Shown in pieces: positions 57,719 through 64,000 of a stretch of 64,000 bases of DNA. The notes beneath the pieces are model-generated. The model made no database searches. It was not told where the DNA came from and worked only from the letters and a program-made list of their open reading frames with translations. Made by a program: the position numbers and the translations under genes. Numbering within the stretch: position 1 is the first letter of the stretch; each line of letters opens with the position of its first letter. Source of the DNA: Saccharomycopsis fibuligera x Saccharomycopsis cf. fibuligera (taxonomy: Eukaryota; Ascomycota; Saccharomycetes; Ascoideales; Saccharomycopsidaceae). The stretch is taken from assembly GCA_001936135.1 (NCBI GenBank), contig CP012822.1, forward strand, positions 1,054,001 to 1,118,000, written 5' to 3'.

Positions 57719-59644
57719 GCCTAGTGATGTAATGCTAACTGCCTGGGTTATTGGTATCAATTCGTTGTCGAGGAAGAGCGCTGTGGGTGTGAATATGTTG
57801 TGCACAGAGTCGCTATAGTTATTTAAAATGAAGATGATTAGTCCGCCTTGTGACTGATAAGAAAAAAAAAATCGACAACGAAAGCGGGCTGATCTTACGT
57901 AAGCAGGCTCTGGCGTTTCAACATGGCATCAAAAAGTCCTGGTCAGCTACTCCGCTGCGCTAGTCGCAAACCTCGAACAGAAAAAGCCGTGAAGGTTTGA
58001 ACAGTCTTGTAAACGCTCATATGTGTTTCTTAACACAAAAACATATGTTTGTGCTTATAGTCGATGTTATTGTCGGGCAGGATCTGCTCAAAAACAGTGC
58101 AGAGAACCGTATTTCGATATTTGACAGAAACTTGTTGTACCCTCTTTCCAACAGCTTAACCTTTAAAGCGGTATTCTTGTAGTAACGATTCCATCGAAAA
58201 AAAAAAAAGTAACAAATTCTAGAATACTTTTTTCCAGAAAGCTCAATTCCTTTTCCCATAGATAAAGTGACTACCGTATGCGGAAATATATAAGCTTTTT
58301 GCAGGGTACAAGACCCTCTCTCGGGTTTAATGAAGTGGAAATTGGTAAAATTATCGTATGGCATGTTGCGGTACATATTTTAGCGTTCTTTTCTCCGTAC
58401 ATAGGACTTGGGCTAAGAGTCTCAAAGTAAGTCTATCCCCCAGGAAGACAGATGCTTTCTTTCAGGTGGACAGCTGCTAAAGTAATCTCTCGCCATATCC
58501 AATGCCGACAGCCAGGTCCAGGGGGATCGAACGGCTAAAGACCTTTATTGATGTAGATCTATATAGACTTACTCACTCTAGGCGAGGAACATTGAAGCGA
58601 GTGATAAAAAGGCAAATGATGGGATTGCCGTTTTGTTCCCATTTCTCACACAAATATCTTCTCAAGAATAAGAACTGAGGTCCGCAAGAAATTAACGTTC
58701 AAAAATTGCTTCACCCAAAAACATTAAGTGTTGCCTACAAGGATTAGTTTGAACAAGTTGCCCGCAGCCAACTGTCAAATCAAACTATTTGTTTTAATCT
58801 TCTCACATTTCCCAAATTCAATATGCAGGCAACAAAATGTATGTTCCTGCATGAATGTGCCAAAAAGTTTGAGCGGGCTGTGGCGATAAAAAAAATAAAA
58901 CTAAAAAAGTGATGTTTTGTTACTTACTTGACGTAGGGGGTGTAGTGGGGAGACAGTATTCCTTCTCTTTTCACGTTTCCACATCTGCTTACTAGGGGTT
59001 TACCCTTCGCCTTTGCTAAAAACAGGTTGTTGAGTTTTTTCTGCTGGTTGCAATTTCCAGACAGTATGACGTGGTGAGATTAACTTTGGAGACTGGGGAA
59101 AAACTAATGCGGTTTCATGCATAGTTGATGCAAGGCCGAGAGCGGTGATTTGCAAGCAAGATTACCTGACATACCAGCAACTAATTTGTCTGAAAGAGAA
59201 GACTATAATTGATCGAGGGAAGATTTTTGTCTCGAGCCAAATCAAGAAGAAAGTCAATAAGGATGCCGTTGTTATGCTGGGGGCCCCTGTCTCAAAATTA
59301 GGCATTGTTTTCTGGGATCGCTGAATCTTGTTGAAATCTTGCTAGCAACTTGGCAAAGCTTATGCTAGCAACTTGGCAAAAAAAATTTTTTTATTTTTCA
59401 ATTTCCCGTTTCGGAGGGTGCAAAACTCTACGAAGAATAAAAATAATGAAACATTAAAATTCGTCAAGAACAAATTGACAAACATTCAGATTAGATAGTA
59501 GCATTAACATCTATAGAAAATAACAAGGGAAAAATGAAACAGCGAAATAAGAGACATTAAAAACAAATGTTTTAAAAGCACGAAGTGAAAATTAGTACAT
59601 GACCTTAACTTTTGTGTTTGCAGTTAAACAGAGGGCTAACTATC
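57719..59644. other. Spacer between PRO3 and the Ala/Ser/Gly GPI gene
   Basis: About 1.9 kb without a supported gene. The left end is the PRO3 promoter, with a TGACTGATAAG-containing stretch at 57850-57861. A pair of 11-bp inverted repeats (58426-58436 and 58563-58573) encloses a nested CCCCC/GGGGG pair, a weak hint of a structured RNA. The direct repeat ATGCTAGCAACTTGGCAAA near 59340-59380 occurs twice, the first copy imperfect. Confidence 0.5.
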
Positions 59645-60376
59645 TTACAAGATAGCCATAAGAGCACCAGCAAGGACACCAGTCAAACCGTAAACTGGAG
59701 CTAAGCCAGCAGCACCGCTACCAGAAGAGGAACCAGAAGAGCCGCTGGAGCTGCCACCAGAAGAGCTAGAGTCAGAAGATCCAGAACTGCTAGAGCCAGA
59801 AGAGCCAGAAGAGCCAGAAGAGCCGGATTCAGAAGCGCCAGAGCCAGAAGCGTCGCTAGCAGATGAAGAACCGGAAGAGCCGGATTCAGAAGCACCAGAG
59901 CCAGAAGCGTCGCTAGCAGATGAAGAACCGGAAGAGCCGGATTCAGAAGCACCAGAGCCAGAAGCGTCGCTAGCAGATGAAGAGCCAGAAGATCCAGATT
60001 CAGAAGCACCAGATCCAGAAGCGTCACTAGCAGATGAAGAGCCAGAAGAACCAGCAGCGCCAGAAGTAGCAGAAGCAGCAGCACCAGAAGCACCAGAGCC
60101 AGCGGCAGAAGCACCAGAGGCAGCGCTAGAAGCACCGCCAGTAGCAGCAGAGGCAGCGCCGCTAGCGGCGGAACCACCGGCAGAAGTGACAGCAGAGGCA
60201 GCAGCACCACCAGCAGAAGTAGCATCTTGGGCAGCATTGACAGCACCTGAAGTGACAGCAGTAGCAGCAGCACCGCCAGCAGAGGTGACATCGTCAACAG
60301 CACCTCTTCTTTCAAATCTGAGGGCAGTGGCAGAAACGGCCAAAACGGAAGCGAGGACAACTTGGTTGAATTGCAT
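59645..60376 (-). CDS. Ala/Ser/Gly-rich GPI-anchored cell-wall protein with tandem repeats
   Basis: The 243 residues start with a signal peptide (QFNQVVLASVLAVSATA) followed by RFERR, a likely Kex2 cleavage site. The N-terminal half is Ala/Gly/Ser-rich with repeated SAGGAAA-type blocks. Four tandem copies of a 19-residue unit (SGSSSASDASGSGASES core, 57 bp each) follow, then poly-Ser/Gly. The C-terminus is a GPI signal: small residues in SGSGAAG and a hydrophobic tail (VYGLTGVLAGALMAIL). The composition suggests a glycosylated wall or surface spacer protein. No enzyme or adhesin domain is present. Copy number of the 57-bp unit probably varies among strains. Confidence 0.88.
   Translation of the reverse strand: MQFNQVVLASVLAVSATALRFERRGAVDDVTSAGGAAATAVTSGAVNAAQDATSAGGAAASAVTSAGGSAASGAASAATGGASSAASGASAAGSGASGAAASATSGAAGSSGSSSASDASGSGASESGSSGSSSASDASGSGASESGSSGSSSASDASGSGASESGSSGSSSASDASGSGASESGSSGSSGSSGSSSSGSSDSSSSGGSSSGSSGSSSGSGAAGLAPVYGLTGVLAGALMAIL
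59826..60053 (-). repeat. Four 57-bp tandem repeats in the GPI gene
   Basis: The landmark GATTCAGAAGC recurs at 59826, 59883, 59940 and 59997, an exact 57-bp period. The copies differ at only a few bases, so the array is young or kept alike by recombination. Confidence 0.95.
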
Positions 60377-62990
60377 TGTGATTGTGTAAGTTATTGGATT
60401 AATGAGCTATAAGACGGGATTGCTGTATAGTATAGTACAAGGAAAATAATATCTTTGCTATGAAGAGAGACAAAATAAGAGCCCTTTTGATTGACAGCCA
60501 GACAGCAGACAGCCTGCCGTGGTGTATTTATAGTGCCTGTGAGCAGCTAGCTAGCTAATAGCAGTCCGGGGTTGCAAATATGGCAGGCATGACGCAGGGG
60601 CTGCGTAACCAACAGGGCACTGCCATTTTATTCGCGGTACACAATAGGGCGATTACAGCACTGACGAGTGGCTATGGCCCAATGAATAAATATACCCTTA
60701 CAAACAGCAAGAACCACAACAATAACGACTACAATGGCAATCTTGTTTGACTGCGGTGGCATCGTAACTGAACACGTTGATGCTAAAATAATAACAGCCC
60801 CTGTGGTTTGCGCAGTTTCTTGTTGTTGTGGTTATAGTTTACGATTGTTTATTGTGTCATGTGTACAGTAAACGCGTGGAATTAGCTACTGGTGGTCTAG
60901 ACTGTTATTGCCATTGACGTCGCCCTTGCCTTTGCCTTTGCCATTTCACGCTAGTACGCTAAAGTGTGGTGGAGTAATGAGCTCTCACGGTTTCAAGCAC
61001 CACATTTCTGGTGACTCCTGGCTTGCTGCGGAGAGTACCTGTCTGTCCTGCTGGTCTTGGTTTGGAGGTAGGTACATTTCGCGTCTTTTTTGTCTTTCTG
61101 ACTTTTTGTTTGGCGGTTTATTGTGTGTTTATTCATTGAAGTGGCCTTTTTGGCTGGGTGCATTCTTAGGGTAGACCTGACCTATAGGTATTTTGCCCTG
61201 TCGGCCTCTTCTTCAACTGCCATAGGAGTTTTTCACGAAGAAAAGTGGTCCTGCCGAGGTACATGTGTAGTGTACGGTACAGTGTTTCTCTTTGCTATGA
61301 AATTCCAAAGTATTGCTCTCACATCTCACAGTGTTGCTGCTAGATGGCTTGCTCTACTGCATCTGTTTATATCTTTCCCTATCGGGCATTATGTTAAGTA
61401 AGTAAAAGACGAGCAGTTTTACAGATTTGAAAGGTTCTATTTGGCATAGCTAACAATAGATAAATATTCAATCTCAATCAGTGGATTACATGACACCGCA
61501 TCGTTCTCCTAATGGCTGCTGCTAAAATTAGCATGCTATATACTACAATCATCCTCTCGAAATTACGCCAACATGTATTAGCGAGCAGACAAGTAGCCTA
61601 AAAAGCAACAAAATGAATACAAATTTTTTTCCCATTCTTTCAACTGGCCACTATAGATAAACGTGTTGTGATTTCGAGACCGCGAAAACGTTTATCCTTT
61701 ACTGTACTATAGCAATAGCACATAAAGAATATGCTGTCCAAAATAGTCGGTATTAGAGATATAACCATTGCAGAGTGTTGTTTTGCTACATTGCTCTCCC
61801 GTATGGGGCTTATATAGCATATTTATTGTCTTTTTGTCTTAAACCTTGCAAGTAGTTCTATTGCCTGTACTCATATACATATATGTATATATATATATCG
61901 GATGCCCATCTCCATTCCCGTCTCTTTCCAGAAATTTCAAACACCAATGGGCCCTGTAAACGGCGTCGCAAAAGTAGGACAGGCAAAAAGGAAAAAAAAA
62001 AAAAGAAAAGATGAATGTGAAAAGGCACCAAAAAGGTAAACAAAACGGACAAAAGTGGTAATTACAATTACTTGCAATTGTTTAAACTGATGCGTAAGCC
62101 AGAGACATTCCTTAAAGATCTCAAAACACAGCCCTGTCACTACATATAGACACATACATACTTAGAGGCACAAGGGTACGCTAAGCCAGGTACTCAAATA
62201 CCATTGTACCTGCAGTTCTCACATATGAGTGAAAATATTGCCGAAACTGGTGATGTACGTCTATGATCAGCTTTTCATCGACAATATATCGGCGATCGAC
62301 TATTATTGCGCCTTCCAGATGGGGCTCAATAGGACAACAACGTGGTATTTGACATGATTCATCTTGAAATATATATATGTTGAAGTATAAAGGGTGGGTT
62401 GTGACCGTCAATTCAGGATAAATAGGCATTGCCACTATTAATGCTTGGTGAATTGGCGATTTCTGATATTTTTAGCAAAATTTTATGGTGTCTGGGTGCT
62501 TCTTAATTTTTCGGTGACAATATTGTGGTAATTGGCTGGAGTTATACCAGCTTTTTGCTTTGCTGCTCGTCAAAAGTTTTTCTTTACCAGTGTAGTAAAT
62601 CGATTTGTAGTTACGTGAAGAATAAGGTTCCAACTGTTTATCTGTGCTGGTCTATTTTTGTTGAACTGTTGGGACTTTCAAAGACTTAGCCCAAGCTATC
62701 ACTAACATCACATTACATTATACTACATTATACTGCTCTACAAAACCCTCCAAGCACAAGTCAATCATATATGAGAGGAAAAAGTATCCATATGGGTATA
62801 CTAATATCATAGTTATGAGTTTCGTATTGCATTTATACTTTAAGAAACGAAAGCAAATGTAATTTGAGTGTGTTTATCTGAGAAATAAAAGCATGTTTAA
62901 GCAGCTACTTTCATCCAATACAATGGGCATTGGGGATTCGCACCACCACTTTGCACAGTGCCCAAGTTATATCTCGACAACTTCACCCAT
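60377..62990 (-). promoter_or_regulatory. 2.6-kb upstream region of the Ala/Ser/Gly GPI gene
   Basis: No credible gene occurs between the GPI gene and the 3' end of the CYB2-like gene. TTTATAG near 60527-60533 may be the GPI gene's TATA box. Short hairpin-like or simple sequences (for example GCTAGCTAGCTA at 60546-60557, and TATATGTATATATATATA around 61881-61898) are scattered. Open frames are short and unrecognisable. The length suggests an extended regulatory region or an undetected non-coding gene. Confidence 0.45.
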
Positions 62991-64000
62991 TTAAAGCTTA
63001 GTTTGCAATTTTGGTTTGAACTGCGGCGTCACTAATGGTTCATATACCTTATTAAACAATGCGTCACCTGCACTAAAACGATGCAATAATCCTCTAGTAT
63101 CCACATATGATTCATTCAATTGGTCCAAACTGGTAATCCCCAACAACCGCATATTCATCAAAAATTCATCCTTCAAAATTTGGAATGCCTTCTTCACCCC
63201 ATCGTCACCATATGTGGACATCGCATACAAGAATGGTCTACCAATGCCCACCCCTTTAGCTCCAAGAGCAACAGCTTTCAATATATCTGTAGCACGACGT
63301 ACTCCACCGTCCACAAAAACTTCAAACTTATCTGCAAGACCGCGTTGACGTAAAATTGGCATTAGTTCAGCCAAGATTTCTATACCCGAGCGAGAGAATT
63401 CTAATTGTCTTCCACCATGATTGGATAACACAATCCCTTGGACACCATATTCTGCTGCTTTCAAAGCATCTTCTACAGAAAGCACCCCTTTAAGAACAAT
63501 TGGCATCTTTGTGATGCTCTTAAACCAAGCTAAATCATCCCAGCAAAGGCCAGTGTCAATAAAGGAACTAATTGCTCTAGCCGCACCTTGACTACGGTCA
63601 ATTTCTTCATCCTCCCCTGCCCCAAGATCTCCTTGAACTTCAGCCGCTTCCGCTTCATATTTAGTACGCATATCTTTTTCACGGCGACCCAATTGTGGTG
63701 CATCAACAGTAATAAATAATCCCTTAGCGCCACGCTCTTCAGCATGACGGACAAGTTTCTCAGTGATTTGTCGGTTTGAATTGACGTATAATTGAAACCA
63801 TTGAGTTTGTTCATCTGGAACCGCAGCATCGACGATCTCATCGAACGAGCAACTTGCCAAAGTCGGAATCATTTGCACAACACCATGAGCATGACATGCT
63901 CTGGTCAAGACTTTTTCACCATCTGGATGGCCCAATTTTCCCAACGCAGTAGCAGTAACGTAGAACGGGACTTGGGATTTTGCGCCAAGCATGGTACGAC
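62991..64000 (-). CDS. CYB2: Flavocytochrome b2 (L-lactate:cytochrome c oxidoreductase)-like protein, 5' end beyond the window
   Basis: The last 336 or so residues of an FMN alpha-hydroxyacid dehydrogenase are present; the reading frame runs on past position 64000, so the start and any heme (cytochrome b5) domain are not visible. The match to yeast Cyb2 is close: VPFYVTATALGKLG, FITVDAPQLGRREKDMR, SQGAARAISSFID, then the catalytic His and Arg in LSNHGGRQLEFSRSG and FVDGGVRRATDILKA with GIGRPFLYAMSTYG. The Met at 63992 is internal because the frame continues upstream in conserved sequence. The protein would oxidise L-lactate to pyruvate in the intermembrane space if it is true Cyb2. The C-terminus is TKL, a weak peroxisomal-signal look-alike, so a peroxisomal or other 2-hydroxyacid oxidase paralogue is possible. 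Confidence 0.92.
   Translation of the reverse strand, partial: RTMLGAKSQVPFYVTATALGKLGHPDGEKVLTRACHAHGVVQMIPTLASCSFDEIVDAAVPDEQTQWFQLYVNSNRQITEKLVRHAEERGAKGLFITVDAPQLGRREKDMRTKYEAEAAEVQGDLGAGEDEEIDRSQGAARAISSFIDTGLCWDDLAWFKSITKMPIVLKGVLSVEDALKAAEYGVQGIVLSNHGGRQLEFSRSGIEILAELMPILRQRGLADKFEVFVDGGVRRATDILKAVALGAKGVGIGRPFLYAMSTYGDDGVKKAFQILKDEFLMNMRLLGITSLDQLNESYVDTRGLLHRFSAGDALFNKVYEPLVTPQFKPKLQTKL

Noticed and set aside
57719-57805. N-terminal extension of PRO3
   Set aside because: It opens at GTG and would push the nucleotide-binding loop away from the N-terminus.
60908-61401. Two overlapping plus-strand frames in the 2.6-kb spacer
   Set aside because: No recognisable content, and they overlap each other in different frames.
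58405-62696. Shared CTTGGGCTAAG in inverted orientation at about 58408 and 62685, taken at first for LTR remnants
   Set aside because: An 11-bp match is expected many times by chance in 64 kb, and no termini or target duplication were found.
62925-62960. B-box-like GGTGCGAATCC on the minus strand
   Set aside because: No T-stem, anticodon arm or acceptor stem can be formed around it, so it is not a tRNA gene.

Overview
The window is nuclear DNA from a budding yeast of the CTG-Ser clade (Candida/Lodderomyces/Debaryomyces relatives). The case rests on the gene set, on single-exon genes, on one short intron with the classical GTATGT...TACTAAC...TAG signals, and on codon use. In the very GC-rich CAT2 gene nearly every codon ends in G or C and leucine is TTG or CTC, yet I found only one in-frame CTG. 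A Lodderomyces/Candida-type species is my best guess, but the sequence alone does not fix the species. CTG codons should therefore probably be read as serine.

Layout from left to right: a solo LTR 12 bp upstream of a tRNA-Arg(TCT); peroxisomal catalase CTA1; CCA1 (minus); an intron-containing gene that looks like MIM2; a large low-complexity protein (minus); a GC-rich island (about 8.5-16.4 kb) with a phytanoyl-CoA-dioxygenase-like gene divergent from carnitine acetyltransferase CAT2, then a degenerate DEAD-box mitochondrial protein; HPT1; UTP9 (minus); an importin-7/8 type karyopherin (minus); an MDM31/32-type mitochondrial inner-membrane protein; a decayed MFS permease copy followed by its intact paralogue; an unrecognised two-TM protein with a long charged tail; LEU1; TIP120/CAND1; a Ser-rich GPI protein; the 7-kb ACC1 (minus); a disordered protein (minus); PRO3 (minus); a Ser/Ala/Gly-rich GPI protein with 57-bp repeats (minus); and the 3' part of a CYB2-like flavocytochrome b2 gene cut by the window end.

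Two themes link the genes. First, many act in mitochondria, peroxisomes or the acetyl-CoA economy: CTA1 (C-terminal SKL), CAT2 (N-terminal presequence plus C-terminal AKL), ACC1, LEU1, PRO3, CYB2, CCA1, MIM2, MDM31 and the DEAD-like protein. Second, CCA1, ACC1 and CAT2 each have a presequence-like N-terminus followed by an internal in-frame ATG at the expected start of the non-mitochondrial protein, so each could serve two compartments from one gene. In all three the presequence region holds an in-frame hexanucleotide repeat. Puf3-type TGTAAATA motifs lie just after the stop codons of the DEAD-like gene and the MDM31-type gene, which fits mitochondrial roles.

Intergenic DNA is rich in long poly(T) tracts (up to 39 nt), all T on the plus strand. 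The two cell-wall genes have upstream regions of 2.0 and 2.6 kb without a credible gene. All assignments come from reading the sequence and remembered family motifs; no searches were run.
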